Shown piece after piece: positions 1 through 8,950 of a DNA stretch of 39,041 nucleotides. The stretch covers positions 1-39,041 of the forward strand of contig JANQHN010000341.1 in NCBI GenBank assembly GCA_028282665.1. Direction: 5' to 3'. This DNA comes from Phycisphaerae bacterium. Lineage in GTDB: Bacteria; Planctomycetota; Phycisphaerae; UBA1845. Made by a program: the position numbers and the translations under genes. Numbering within the stretch: the stretch's first letter is position 1; the number at the start of each line of letters is the position of its first letter. The notes under the pieces are model-generated. The model saw only the letters and a list, made by a program, of their open reading frames with translations, was not told the DNA's origin and searched no databases.

Positions 1-455
1 TTATCGGGTGACACACCGCCTTCTTCGAGCATGAGCACGCCATCCGCCGCAGTAAAAGCAGATGTGCCATAGGCCATGCTTTCCGAGAGCGACATTCCCG
101 CCGGCAGCGGCACGATCCAATCCGCCGGCACACGGATGTATTCGCCGAAACCACCGGGCGCATTCATACCCAAGTCGTAACCGGTCACGATCACCGAATC
201 GCCCACTGCGAAGTCTTGGTGATTGCTCTCTTCTATAACGCCGGCGGCGTCGATTCCCGGTGTGTGGGGATATGTCTTTGTGACACCCCGGTTACCGCTG
301 GCGGATAGGGCGTCTTTGTAGTTGAGTGCGGCGTAGTGAACTCGAATGAGGACATCGTTCGGTGGCAGGCCGGCTGTGTCAAGTGTCTCGATCGAGCGGG
401 TGAATTCGCCGTTATCTGATTCACGAACGACCAATGCGCGGTAGGGCTTGCTCAT
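1..455 (-). CDS. Acrylyl-CoA reductase / YhdH-type quinone oxidoreductase, 5' part only
   Basis: This is the N-terminal part (about 151 residues) of a zinc-independent medium-chain dehydrogenase/reductase; the rest runs off the left edge. The frame reads MSKPYRALVVRESDNG at the start, then YKDALSASGNRG, a PGIDAAGVI motif and GTSAFTAADG near residue 132. These match the AcuI/YhdH branch of the family, which reduces acrylyl-CoA or similar activated enones with NADPH. The ATG at 455-453 is preceded by AAGGAG about eight bases upstream, which fixes the start. It is divergent from the membrane protein that begins only about 40-70 bp away, so the two promoters must overlap. The substrate cannot be decided from this fragment because the C-terminal half is missing. 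Confidence 0.85.
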   Translation of the reverse strand, partial: MSKPYRALVVRESDNGEFTRSIETLDTAGLPPNDVLIRVHYAALNYKDALSASGNRGVTKTYPHTPGIDAAGVIEESNHQDFAVGDSVIVTGYDLGMNAPGGFGEYIRVPADWIVPLPAGMSLSESMAYGTSAFTAADGVLMLEEGGVSPD

Positions 456-494
456 GGCTAGGTAGCTCCTTCGTCTGGCGAGGTTTCCAACCGT

Positions 495-2396
495 TTGAAT
501 CAGGCTACCATTGGTCGCATGGTGATGTCCAATCCAAAGGTACTAATCGCGTTACTCACGTTATGGATCGCGCTGGCGGGCTTCTATGTGGCCTCGGCTC
601 TTAGGCAGATGAACGCACTGAATCTCTCCGCCACGGCCGGCGGTCAATACCCGTATTTGAATTACGCTCAAGGCCTCGCAGAGGAGGGGCTATTTACCTA
701 CCTGGGAGACCGAAACCGGATGCCGCTCGTGCCGGCCGCCTTATCGATTGCGGCCGATGAAGACACCGAGGTCTTTGCGAAACGGGCCGTGTGGCTTGGG
801 CTCGCTTTGTCGCTGGTCGCTTTGACAATGGTAGGGATGGTGTCTTACCGATTCCTGCCTCCGCTGCCCGCGTCGATTCTCCTGGCCTCGGCGACGTTGG
901 GGCTTTTTCCTGCCAAGGCGGGTTTCGTACAGGCGGAGCATTTGTTTTATGCGCTGTTTTTCGCTTCTGTGACGTTGTTGATACGGTTGATGGCTGCGCC
1001 CGGTTGGCGGATGGGATTGTTAACCGGTGTGACGCTGGGGTTGGCGTACCTTACAAAAGCATCCGCCTGGCCGCTGTTCGTGATCACGCTCACCGTGCTT
1101 GCGATTCGCGCTGTCTATCGGGCGATTCGGAGAACTGCGGGCACGGAGGATCAAGCCTCCCTTGCGGGTAATGAAGCAGACGAATTGGAACAAAACGAGT
1201 TAAAGCGTCGCATGGCTGGATGGAGAGGCGATTTCTTTGCAGCCGTTTTTGTGTTGGTTGGGTTCGTTTCGTTGACTTGGTCTTATCAGCTTGAGAATAT
1301 TCGTCGCTTCGGGCAGCCTGCGTACAATGTCAATGCCCAGTACTATATGTGGGCAGATTCCTGGGGCGAGGCAACCGCTCACAAATGGCCTTTGCATCAA
1401 AAACTGCCGCCGGCGGAGTTACTCTCGGAGTTGCCGACCGCGAGTCGGTATTGGCGCACGCATTCACTTTCGCAAACTTGGTTGCGGATTGCTTATGGTT
1501 ATCGCGAGTTGGGGCGCTTGCTGACTCGTTCTAGTTACGGGCTACACCTCATTGCAGCCGTTATTGCATGTGGTGTGGTGCTTGCCTTGCGGCGAGATCG
1601 GTGGCGGTTTTTTCGTCAATGGACGGCGAATGCGATTTTGGGATTACTGATCGTAGGGTTGTATTTGACTGCGTACGCTTTTTACGTGCCGGTTGCGTAC
1701 GGTGATCGGTTCATTCGGTCATTGTATTTGCCGGTTATGGCGGGCGTGCTTTGGTTGTCGTGGTGTCGCGAGGGGCGGCAAGAGAGAGGATCTGACTCAC
1801 TGCGGCCGGCAAGTTCGTTAAGAGGCATGTTTTCGACTGTGGTTTATGCAGGCCTGCTGGTGTTTGTGCTTGTGGAGGGAACTTGGCGTGCGTTGGTTGT
1901 TCATCCGAAACCTACGCGGGAGTTCGTGCGTTTTTATTACAATGAGACGCAGGAACTGTTATTGAGGGGCGAGGCTGCGGGCGCGGTTGGCGGGTTTGAA
2001 GGTGTATTGGCGTTGGATCGTGATTTCGTGCCGGCGCGACGTTCGCTCGGAGTGGCGTTGTTGCAGTTAGGTCGTGCGAGTGAGGCGATTGATCATTTGG
2101 AAGCTGCACGAGCCGGAGATTCTGATCACATCGATACGTATAACAGCCTGGGCGGAGCGTATGCGGCGGTTGGCCGTTTTGAGGAAGCGGTGGATGCGTT
2201 TGTGTACGTGATCGAACACAGCGTTGATGATCGCATGGCGCGGTTCAATTTAGGTGCAACCTACGCGCAAATGGGTGAGTTCGCAAAAGCGTGGGAAGTG
2301 GCGGATGATTTGTCTGCTTTCCACGAAGATTTGAGCAATAAACTTCGCGCGGGGATTGAGGAAATGGAACGTGAGAAAGTTCGCGACGATCAGTGA
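495..2396 (+). CDS. Multi-pass membrane protein with C-terminal TPR repeats, glycosyltransferase-like
   Basis: This 633-residue protein has an N-terminal membrane anchor, then roughly ten hydrophobic segments up to about residue 470, and a soluble C-terminal third built of tetratricopeptide repeats (about residues 490-615; for example VPARRSLGVALLQLGRASEA, then TYNSLGGAYAAVGRFEEAVD). The short acidic loop after the first membrane segment and the motif GDRNRMPLVPAAL recall the ArnT/PMT class of lipid-linked sugar transferases, so a role in glycosylating an envelope polymer is plausible but unproven. The start is unclear. TTG at 495 has a GAGG 11 bases upstream. ATG at 519 or 525 lacks a clear ribosome site but begins closer to the first hydrophobic segment. 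The downstream MazG-like gene starts right at its stop codon, so the two are probably co-transcribed. Confidence 0.75.
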   Translation: MNQATIGRMVMSNPKVLIALLTLWIALAGFYVASALRQMNALNLSATAGGQYPYLNYAQGLAEEGLFTYLGDRNRMPLVPAALSIAADEDTEVFAKRAVWLGLALSLVALTMVGMVSYRFLPPLPASILLASATLGLFPAKAGFVQAEHLFYALFFASVTLLIRLMAAPGWRMGLLTGVTLGLAYLTKASAWPLFVITLTVLAIRAVYRAIRRTAGTEDQASLAGNEADELEQNELKRRMAGWRGDFFAAVFVLVGFVSLTWSYQLENIRRFGQPAYNVNAQYYMWADSWGEATAHKWPLHQKLPPAELLSELPTASRYWRTHSLSQTWLRIAYGYRELGRLLTRSSYGLHLIAAVIACGVVLALRRDRWRFFRQWTANAILGLLIVGLYLTAYAFYVPVAYGDRFIRSLYLPVMAGVLWLSWCREGRQERGSDSLRPASSLRGMFSTVVYAGLLVFVLVEGTWRALVVHPKPTREFVRFYYNETQELLLRGEAAGAVGGFEGVLALDRDFVPARRSLGVALLQLGRASEAIDHLEAARAGDSDHIDTYNSLGGAYAAVGRFEEAVDAFVYVIEHSVDDRMARFNLGATYAQMGEFAKAWEVADDLSAFHEDLSNKLRAGIEEMEREKVRDDQ

Positions 2397-2407
2397 GGTG
2401 CATGTTG

Positions 2408-2758
2408 ATGGATGACAAAACGGCGAGCATTGAGCAACTCAAACAGATCATGGATCGATTCGTTTCCGAGCGGGATTGGGAACCGTTTCACGATCCGAAG
2501 AACCTCTCCGCGTCGATCGCTATTGAGGCGGCGGAGCTTATGGAGCATTTTCAGTGGCTTCGTACGGATGAACTCGCCGCAGTGAAAGATGATCCCGAAG
2601 CGATGGTAGCGATACGCGAGGAGATCGCCGACGTATTCGCGTACGTCTTGTCATTTGCGAGCACTATGAACATCGACCTTGCCTCCGCGTTTGCCGCGAA
2701 GATGGAACGCAACGCGATCAAATATCCAGCGGAAAAGTTCAAGGGGCGATTTCGGTAA
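2408..2758 (+). CDS. MazG-like nucleotide pyrophosphohydrolase
   Basis: This 116-residue protein belongs to the all-alpha NTP pyrophosphatase superfamily, in the small RS21-C6/DCTPP-like group that hydrolyses (d)NTPs to NMP and pyrophosphate. The signature is a metal-binding EAAE (in IEAAELMEHFQW) followed about 35 residues later by EEIAD (in REEIADVFAYVLSFA). The opening QLKQIMDRFVSERDWEPFHDP and the ending KYPAEKFKGRFR are also typical. The ATG at 2408 has GAGGTG at 2395-2400 with good spacing; ATG at 2402 is an alternative. The gene begins within 12 bp of the stop of the preceding membrane protein gene, which suggests translational coupling without an evident functional link. Its likely role is house-cleaning of the nucleotide pool. 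Confidence 0.88.
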   Translation: MDDKTASIEQLKQIMDRFVSERDWEPFHDPKNLSASIAIEAAELMEHFQWLRTDELAAVKDDPEAMVAIREEIADVFAYVLSFASTMNIDLASAFAAKMERNAIKYPAEKFKGRFR

Positions 2759-2803
2759 GCGTGGCGTGGCTTTTGTCAGTGTGCGAATCTTCTCAAACAC
2801 GAG

Positions 2804-2834
2804 CAAAAAACAGGGCCGGCCCGAAAGCCGACCC
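2804..2834 (-). terminator. Rho-independent terminator of the pyroglutamyl-peptidase-like gene
   Basis: Read on the minus strand, GGGTCGGC and GCCGGCCC form an eight-pair stem with one T-G wobble around a six-base loop. TGTTTTTTG follows immediately. It lies about 40 bp beyond the stop codon at 2875. Confidence 0.75.
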
Positions 2835-2874
2835 CGAACGCACAAACAATTTCGGTTATGCGAAACGGTGGGTC

Positions 2875-3951
2875 TTACGGGTTCGCGCTAGTGAAAAATC
2901 TCTGAATCACTGCGAAATCCAGCAAATCCACCCCGCCGTCGTTGTTCATGTCCATGTCAGCGCAGGCAGGATCGTAGCCTGCTGCCGGACCACTGACGCA
3001 AGCTTCGAATATGTCAAAGTCGGAAAGATCGACATCGCCATCGTTGTCACTGTCGCAACGTTGCAAACAAACGCCGTCCACATGATCGATGACCGTTCGT
3101 GTGGTGACCTCGACGGCCTGGATCGCCTGTTCGAGACTCATGCGGTAGCCGACGTGGATGTAACCGGCCGTGACATTCCACATAGGATCGTGTGGATCGC
3201 TGTGCATTTCGTGCCACCAGTTAATGTGATAACCCATGAAATTGCAGAGGAAGCGGCTTGTGTCGATGTTCGTGCCGTATGGATAGAGTTCGGGAAGCTC
3301 TGCTTCGACTGCGGCAACGATCTCGGCAATCGGCAGTGTGCTCATCTTCTCGTCGTCGCCGGGTTGGTCGGCGATGGGTAGATCAGGCGTAGGGTCGTTG
3401 GGCGCGACGTAATCGTTGGACCAATTGCTTAACGGCTGATACATGCGGTTGCCACCCTCAAGCTCCCAGTCGTAATCGTATCCGGATCGCCCGTGCGAGA
3501 TGATTGCAATAGGTTTGACTTTTTCGATTAGATACCAAAAGTCAGGTGAAGTGACTTGATAGTCAACTTCGAAATCGCCCGAGCCCGAGCCCATGCCATT
3601 AGGGAATTCGGGGAAGAAAGCGTAAATGTTGTAGCCGCGTCCTTCCCAATTGCAACCGGCCCAGCCGGTGAGATTATGATCTGGGAACGGGCTAAACTGC
3701 CTGAGCATTTCGTTTGTGGGAGGCCAATAGCCGGTAAGCAGGATATTGGGCAGGCCATTGTCGACCGCGACGAAATCCTCGATCGTACTGGTCAGGTCGT
3801 CGACGACGATGTTGTGCGCGTAATCGGGAAGGGGAGTGCCTTCGAGCACGGGGAATTCCTGGGCGACGGTGATGTTGAAGGTCCCTAAAAGGACAAACCC
3901 AGCGATAAGTTTTTTTGAAGGGCGAACGGTATACGATTCATTACGGTACAT
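2875..3951 (-). CDS. Secreted pyroglutamyl-peptidase-like (C15 family) protein with dockerin-like tail
   Basis: This is a 358-residue precursor. The ATG at 3951 is preceded by GAGG eight bases upstream and opens a signal peptide (KKLIAGFVLLGTFNITVAQ), so it is preferred over the upstream in-frame ATG at 4029. The central domain resembles peptidase family C15: ILLTGYWPPTNEM matches the family opening, HGRS followed by a glutamate stretch matches the Glu region, RFLCNFMGYH contains the candidate catalytic Cys, and AGYIHVGY the candidate His. The C terminus has two calcium-binding loops (CDSDNDGDVDLSDFDIF and MDMNNDGGVDLLDFAVI), the pattern of planctomycete dockerin-like domains. C15 enzymes remove N-terminal pyroglutamate and are normally cytosolic, so a secreted, anchored version is unusual. 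Activity is inferred; the catalytic Glu cannot be placed with certainty. Confidence 0.8.
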   Translation of the reverse strand: MYRNESYTVRPSKKLIAGFVLLGTFNITVAQEFPVLEGTPLPDYAHNIVVDDLTSTIEDFVAVDNGLPNILLTGYWPPTNEMLRQFSPFPDHNLTGWAGCNWEGRGYNIYAFFPEFPNGMGSGSGDFEVDYQVTSPDFWYLIEKVKPIAIISHGRSGYDYDWELEGGNRMYQPLSNWSNDYVAPNDPTPDLPIADQPGDDEKMSTLPIAEIVAAVEAELPELYPYGTNIDTSRFLCNFMGYHINWWHEMHSDPHDPMWNVTAGYIHVGYRMSLEQAIQAVEVTTRTVIDHVDGVCLQRCDSDNDGDVDLSDFDIFEACVSGPAAGYDPACADMDMNNDGGVDLLDFAVIQRFFTSANP

Positions 3952-4188
3952 AAAAATAACCTCAAAAAGATCGGCGGGTAAACACCCCTTGAGCTTAATC
4001 AGATGTCGAATGGTATCCGCGACAAGCACCGTTCATAGTATACTTGCCGGGAAAGACTAATTCACCTGTTTTCTCATCCCAAAACGCGTTGGTGTGGATA
4101 AGTAGATCTGTCGGTGAAATTGTCCGTTATTGACGCACGACATGCCGTGCGCCAGGTAAACGTGGAGTTTCACCGGGCGTAATGAATC

Positions 4189-4222
4189 AGGCCGACCCGG
4201 TGCGCTTCCACCGGGTCGGCCT
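4189..4222 (-). terminator. Perfect 14-bp inverted repeat, probable terminator
   Basis: The arms at 4189-4202 and 4209-4222 are exact reverse complements (AGGCCGACCCGGTG and its complement) around a six-base loop. The repeat lies about 80 bp past the stop of the minus-strand gene ending at 4303 and before the start of the next minus-strand gene. The minus-strand tail (TGATTCATT) is only moderately T-rich. The plus-strand tail is GTCTGTTTTC, so a bidirectional role is possible, but no plus-strand gene leads into it. Confidence 0.6.
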
Positions 4223-4302
4223 GTCTGTTTTCGGCGGCTTAGGTCTGGTGAGATCAAATGGCGTGATGCACGCTATTTATCTCCCCAGCCGTAAGGAAAA
4301 TC

Positions 4303-5808
4303 TTATGGGCAAGGCCCGAACTCATTTTTGACTGCGCCAACATCACCTGGACCTACAGCGCCGTTGTTGTCGAAATCGAGCGCGGCGCAACCGGGAAGGT
4401 TGATGTCACAGCCGAAGTTATTCTTGACGACACCAACGTCACCCGGACCTACCGCACCGTTGTCGTCCAGATCGAACGGGCAGGGCTCAGAACCGCCCAG
4501 ATCGATGTACATGAACGCCTGGCCAAGGTCCGCGCCCGAGCCGTCACGCAGGATCGCGGTGAAATAAAGCATCAAATCATTGGTTAAGAAACCGTCGTCG
4601 TCGTTGAAAATGTCGATGTAGGTATTGTCATTGTCGATTCCGTCACCGTTGAGGTCGACCGGATCGCCCTGGCGAGCGACAACTTGCTGACCATTGAGGA
4701 CGAGCACCGCGTCGAATTCCTCATCGGCGGCGTCGGTCACCGCGCCGATGATGTAATCGCCCTCGCCATTGCCGATCATGTGGAAGAAACAGGAGGCGAA
4801 ACGGGTGTCGTCGTAAAACTCGGTGCCACCGCTGCCGGGGACTTCGTCGCCCGTCTGGGCAATGACCGTACCATTGCGATAAATCCAGTCTTTGTTGTCG
4901 TCGTTGTCGCCGCGAACCATCCAGTCGCCGTTCGAAGTCATGTATATTTGGCTGATGCCGGAACCATCGACAGGAATCGTGAAGTCGCCAATTGTGTAAC
5001 CTTCCTGAACAACGACGTTGCCATTGACTACGGCGATGTCGTCCTCACTTGTCGCCGCCTCAGTATCTCCCTGGGCAATCCAAACCGTGCCTGTGGCATT
5101 CATGTAGTAGTCCTGTGAGTCTAAATTGTCCCACGGGGAAGTCGCGCCGCCACCTTGATTGCCGGGTATGGTGACGCCTTCTTGGGCGATGACCGTGTCG
5201 GCGAGCATTAGAAAATAATCAAAGCTTGTATCCAGGTTGCTGTCGCCGCGATAGCCAACGGTACCGTCCGCCAGAATAAAGGGCGAGTTGAGCGTAGTGC
5301 TCCACATTCCGGTTTCATGCGGGGCGGGAAGCGGTTGGCCTTCCTGTGCGACGATGCTCCAGGCGCCGCCGATGCTCTTGACGATGTACTCGTCCGAAAC
5401 GGTCGGACCGTTTGTGTTGGCTGCGACCGCGAAGTCGCCATTGTCATTGATGCCCATATTGCGGTCACCGATCGTTCCCATTAACTCGGCGGTATTCCAA
5501 GGGGCTTCCTTGCCTTCCTGAAGCACGGTGAACGCTGTCGAGCCGTCAGTGCCGGAGCCTTTGAGGATGAAGTTATCCTGGGCGCTGTCACCGTCGTGGT
5601 CGCACTCCATCAACCAGTACTGTCCGTTAGGGCTGGCGTACGGACGCTCGAACGACTCAAAGTACGTTCCCGCGGGAAAACCCGGCACCTGTGCGGTCGG
5701 GTCACCAGCGATTTCGCTATAAATTACGATCGGCATCTGCGCAAACGCGATCCCCGATCCAACAAGCGCGGCCGACATGGCCGCCATTACCATCATTGCC
5801 TTTTTCAT
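4303..5808 (-). CDS. Secreted NxxGxxAF-type repeat protein with dockerin-like tail
   Basis: This 501-residue precursor has a signal peptide (MKKAMMVMAAMSAALVGSGIAFA). The body is a run of degenerate repeats of about 45-50 residues that alternate an N-x-x-G strand (INDNGDFAVAANTNG, MNATGTVWIAQGDTE, MTSNGDWMVRGDNDD) with a 'VIAQEG...PG' strand, suggesting a beta-propeller. Near the C terminus are two calcium-loop repeats, DLDDNGAVGPGDVGVVKNNF and a near copy after a short linker, the type called a GC-type dockerin in planctomycetes. The ATG at 5808 has GGGAGG and AGGAAG upstream. A paralogue with the same body but a PEP-CTERM tail lies just upstream at 6530-7894. The protein is presumably displayed on the surface; its function is unknown and no catalytic motif is visible. 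Confidence 0.82.
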   Translation of the reverse strand: MKKAMMVMAAMSAALVGSGIAFAQMPIVIYSEIAGDPTAQVPGFPAGTYFESFERPYASPNGQYWLMECDHDGDSAQDNFILKGSGTDGSTAFTVLQEGKEAPWNTAELMGTIGDRNMGINDNGDFAVAANTNGPTVSDEYIVKSIGGAWSIVAQEGQPLPAPHETGMWSTTLNSPFILADGTVGYRGDSNLDTSFDYFLMLADTVIAQEGVTIPGNQGGGATSPWDNLDSQDYYMNATGTVWIAQGDTEAATSEDDIAVVNGNVVVQEGYTIGDFTIPVDGSGISQIYMTSNGDWMVRGDNDDNKDWIYRNGTVIAQTGDEVPGSGGTEFYDDTRFASCFFHMIGNGEGDYIIGAVTDAADEEFDAVLVLNGQQVVARQGDPVDLNGDGIDNDNTYIDIFNDDDGFLTNDLMLYFTAILRDGSGADLGQAFMYIDLGGSEPCPFDLDDNGAVGPGDVGVVKNNFGCDINLPGCAALDFDNNGAVGPGDVGAVKNEFGPCP

Positions 5809-5829
5809 CTTCCTGATCCTCCCAGATAA

Positions 5830-6529
5830 AGTGACTCACCCAACTGAGCTTTAGTGGTGAAATGCCAAACGCTCGAATGACCGAGAATCATCGACGCTTG
5901 ATCTTGCTGCCGTTCTTGTGATTTCCGTACATAGGAACCACCGCCGACGATCAAGAAAACATACGCGTCGATCAATTCAAAAGGGCGCGCGAGCAACCAC
6001 TATGTGACTGAGTTGGGCACGAGATGATTCGCTTCCGAATTCCTCTAACAATCGTAGGCAGTATACACAGGCTAAGGTAATCAAGCCAACGTTTACATGC
6101 CTATCCGCGAGGTGGTTTTTGCCTCACAGAGGCTTCCATCGTATGAGAAAGCAGGTCTTGGAACAACCGGATTTGCAGCATTAAGACCGATCTTAATATA
6201 TCGAATGGCATTTAGAATCATCCCAAAACGCTACAGGGTGAGTTTATTCATTCAGAGGAATATCGAATAACGTGGCTTAGCCAATAATCGTGTCTCGAAA
6301 AAGAGATTTCTTAACCAGGTCGGAATGAAGGCTGTGTAGTGAGCGGACAGGCGCGTGATTGTTTGCCACTTTGGTGGCGCTCGATTTTGCGAGCCCGCAT
6401 TTCCATAAAAGTGACGCAATATCGACAAAAGGCCACTCGATCTCAATTTCCCAAAACAAAGCCGGCCTCTACACGTCGGTGAAGACTAGCTGGAATTTGT
6501 TGATCGATAATGCTGTTTGAACGCGTTGC
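5830..6529. other. Gene-free interval between the two secreted paralogues
   Basis: About 700 bp with no convincing coding frame; the short open frames here lack ribosome sites and protein-like composition. It must hold the promoter of the minus-strand gene starting at 5808, but I cannot assign -35/-10 boxes. No strong terminator for the gene ending at 6530 was recognised. Confidence 0.5.
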
Positions 6530-7894
6530 CTAGTGGCGGCGGCGGGCGAGCGCCAAAACGCCGAGCGTGATCAGGACGAGCGTCGCAGGCTCGGGAATCA
6601 GAATGTACATGTACGCTTGACCCAAGCTTGCACCCGCGCCGTCCTGCAGCGTCGCGGTGAAGTAGTACATCAGGCCGTCTGTGAGGAAGCCATCGTCGTT
6701 GTTGAACGTGTCGATGTAGGCATCGTCATCAAACAGGCCGTTGCCGTTCACGTCGACGGGATCGCCCTGACGCGCAATGACCTCTGTGCCGTTAAACACC
6801 AACACGGCATCCGCTTCGCTGTCGGGATTGTCCGTAGTTGCGCCTAAGACATAGTCACCCAAGCCGTTGACCTGCATGGTGAACCAAGTGTCGCTGAACG
6901 ATGCGTCGTCGTAATGCTCGGTGCCGCCGGAGCCGGGAACCTCGTCGCCTGTTTCGGCAATGATCACACCATTGAGCAGGATCCAATCGTGGCCATCATT
7001 GTTTTCTCCACGAACCATGTAGTCGCCCGCGTGCCCCATGAAGACCTCCAGATCGAAGTCATCAACCACGTCCACCTGACCGGGAAGCGAGAAACCTTCC
7101 TGAACAATGACACTGCCATTAAGCACGACGATATCATCTTCGGTTGTGTTGCCCTCGGTATCGCCTTGGGCAATCCAGTTGTTGCCGTTGTAATCCCAGT
7201 GGTAATCCGAAGTGTCGAAGCTGTCGTACGGCGCTGGGGTGGACTGCTGGCCACCTGGTACTGTGATGCCTTCCTGAGCGATGTAAGCGGTCCCTTTCAT
7301 CAGGAAATCGTCGGTCGCGGAATCGAGCGTACCTTCACTGTTTGGCGAAAAAGTGACCGTACCGTCGCTAAGCAGATTGACGGTGTCGACCGAACTGTCG
7401 TAGGTCTCGGTTTGGAACGGAAAAGGCATTGCGTCACCCTCACGGGCGATAACGGACCAGGTACCATCATACTTGACGACATAGTCATCATTTGCAGTGT
7501 CACCGGCTGAGTTGTGACTAAGAGCGAAATGGCCGTTGTTGTCGATTTCCATAACTCTGTCGGTTGTTGAGTAGGCACCTACCGGAACGGAGGCATCCCA
7601 CGGCAGGTTGTCACCTTCCTGCATGACGATGGTTGCGGTTGAGCCGTCGGTACCCATGCCGACAAGCCACATGTCATCCACACCACTCAGGCCATTGTTG
7701 TCAGCCTGCATGATCCAGTACTCACCATTGGGGCTGCCGTACGGACGCTCGAACGCGTCAAAGTATACGCCCGGCATTCCCGGAACCTCACCCGTAGGGC
7801 TCGTTTGGATCTCGCTGAAGATCACGGCTGGCATGGCAAACGCCGGCGTCGTCAACAGCGCCATCGCGGCGAACGTCAACATCGTCTTTTTCAT
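6530..7894 (-). CDS. Secreted NxxGxxAF-type repeat protein with PEP-CTERM anchor
   Basis: This 454-residue precursor is paralogous to the protein at 4303-5808. Shared blocks include VIFSEI/VIYSEI after the signal peptide, FERPYxSPNGxYWxM, and a near-identical stretch around DEVPGSGGTE followed by YDD. Instead of dockerin-like repeats it ends in a PEP-CTERM sorting signal: PEPATLVLITLGVLALARRRH, i.e. PEP box, membrane helix, basic tail. Such tails are recognised by an exosortase, which should be encoded elsewhere in the genome. The ATG at 7894 is chosen over the GTG at 7903 because AGGAGG lies nine bases before it and the GTG would overlap that site. The signal peptide is MKKTMLTFAAMALLTTPAFA. 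Function unknown; a surface or matrix protein is likely. Confidence 0.83.
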   Translation of the reverse strand: MKKTMLTFAAMALLTTPAFAMPAVIFSEIQTSPTGEVPGMPGVYFDAFERPYGSPNGEYWIMQADNNGLSGVDDMWLVGMGTDGSTATIVMQEGDNLPWDASVPVGAYSTTDRVMEIDNNGHFALSHNSAGDTANDDYVVKYDGTWSVIAREGDAMPFPFQTETYDSSVDTVNLLSDGTVTFSPNSEGTLDSATDDFLMKGTAYIAQEGITVPGGQQSTPAPYDSFDTSDYHWDYNGNNWIAQGDTEGNTTEDDIVVLNGSVIVQEGFSLPGQVDVVDDFDLEVFMGHAGDYMVRGENNDGHDWILLNGVIIAETGDEVPGSGGTEHYDDASFSDTWFTMQVNGLGDYVLGATTDNPDSEADAVLVFNGTEVIARQGDPVDVNGNGLFDDDAYIDTFNNDDGFLTDGLMYYFTATLQDGAGASLGQAYMYILIPEPATLVLITLGVLALARRRH

Positions 7895-7909
7895 CTGCTT
7901 CACCTCCTG

Positions 7910-8940
7910 CGTCGAAATAAAATGAACGCGGTTCGATAAGTGAAAAAAAGTATTCGATCCACATACGGGAGCCTGCGCGGGTCGAATCGTTATTTCGTTT
8001 TGCGTCGCGTGTTACGGTAAGATGCCGATGCAGAAACATCGGAGAGCAAATTAACACGTTGTTTTCGATAGACAGGCAAAAAGGTGGCCGGCTGTGGAAT
8101 TTTGTTCCAAAGCCTCTTTCCCTCCTTATCCAAAATAGCAGCGTTGATATGGCAATACAAGAGAAACTGCCTTGGTTCGCTATAATTTGATATTTTATGA
8201 AGACTCTTCTTGGTTAAGTGACATACCCTAAAGTCACGTGCATCGTGAAGCGAAAGCAAATGGCTTCTCCTCCAAGCATCTTGATTTGAATTGAAGTTTT
8301 AATGAGTACTAAGATCGGGCGCAGGGATGATGCAGTATCGCTCAATAGTTTTAAAATCGTCGTTGCTGGGGCGCTATGGTCGATTCCACGCCGCTTTGAT
8401 GGGCTAGCGAAGCTTGAATCGGTTCTGTAGCTGCCCACATTTCTTTCCTTTGAGGTGGTCGCGTGATACCATTCTAGTAGACGGGCTACGTGGCTTGTCA
8501 GCATGTTCGCGTCTTTGGTGACGCTCACCGCATAGCGACGGTTCTTGATTGACGCTAATCGCCCTCGCCTTTGTATAACCAGGCAACTTACGGGGGCGGC
8601 GGATTCTCTCTCGGAGTTGGGGTAACGCTAGCGCAGGCCCGCAAAAGCGAGGCCGGGGGATCGGTGTCTCGGCAGAGAATGTCCGTCGATGTGCGTTACG
8701 GATAAAGCGCGTGTGGTGGCATGATCCCAAAACCATCCGTAGTGGATGCGAATGATGCGATAGGAGCACAGTTGAGTTTCCCAGATGAGGCCGCTTTGGT
8801 CGTCCGCCCTGTAACGACGGACGGCGGGCGGGAACCTCGAATCCCGTTCGGGAGGAGACTTGAAAGGAAGCGCTGCCAACCGGTTGAGACCCCGGGCTTG
8901 GTTCGATTGACCAGAGCAGGCGGCGCGCTGCGAGAGCTGA
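7910..8940. other. Long gene-poor interval upstream of the kamA-like gene
   Basis: About 1 kb without a gene I can support. Overlapping frames on both strands exist (for instance a 75-codon plus frame ending at 8948 and minus frames across 8404-9079), but none has a good ribosome site or recognisable protein character. The segment 8600-8940 is GC-rich with several short inverted repeats (for example the CGTCC...GGACGG area near 8808-8826) and could be a structured leader of the downstream gene. It matches no riboswitch consensus that I recognise. Confidence 0.4.
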
Positions 8941-8950
8941 GGAGGTAGTG

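Noticed and set aside
8175-8190. TATAAT at 8181-8186 as a promoter for the kamA-like gene.
   Set aside because: No -35 box at the right distance and nearly 800 bp from the start codon.
8721-8948. 75-codon frame ending 3 bp before the kamA-like start, as a leader peptide.
   Set aside because: No ribosome site at its ATG, Arg-rich composition typical of GC-rich noncoding frames, and no recognisable protein.
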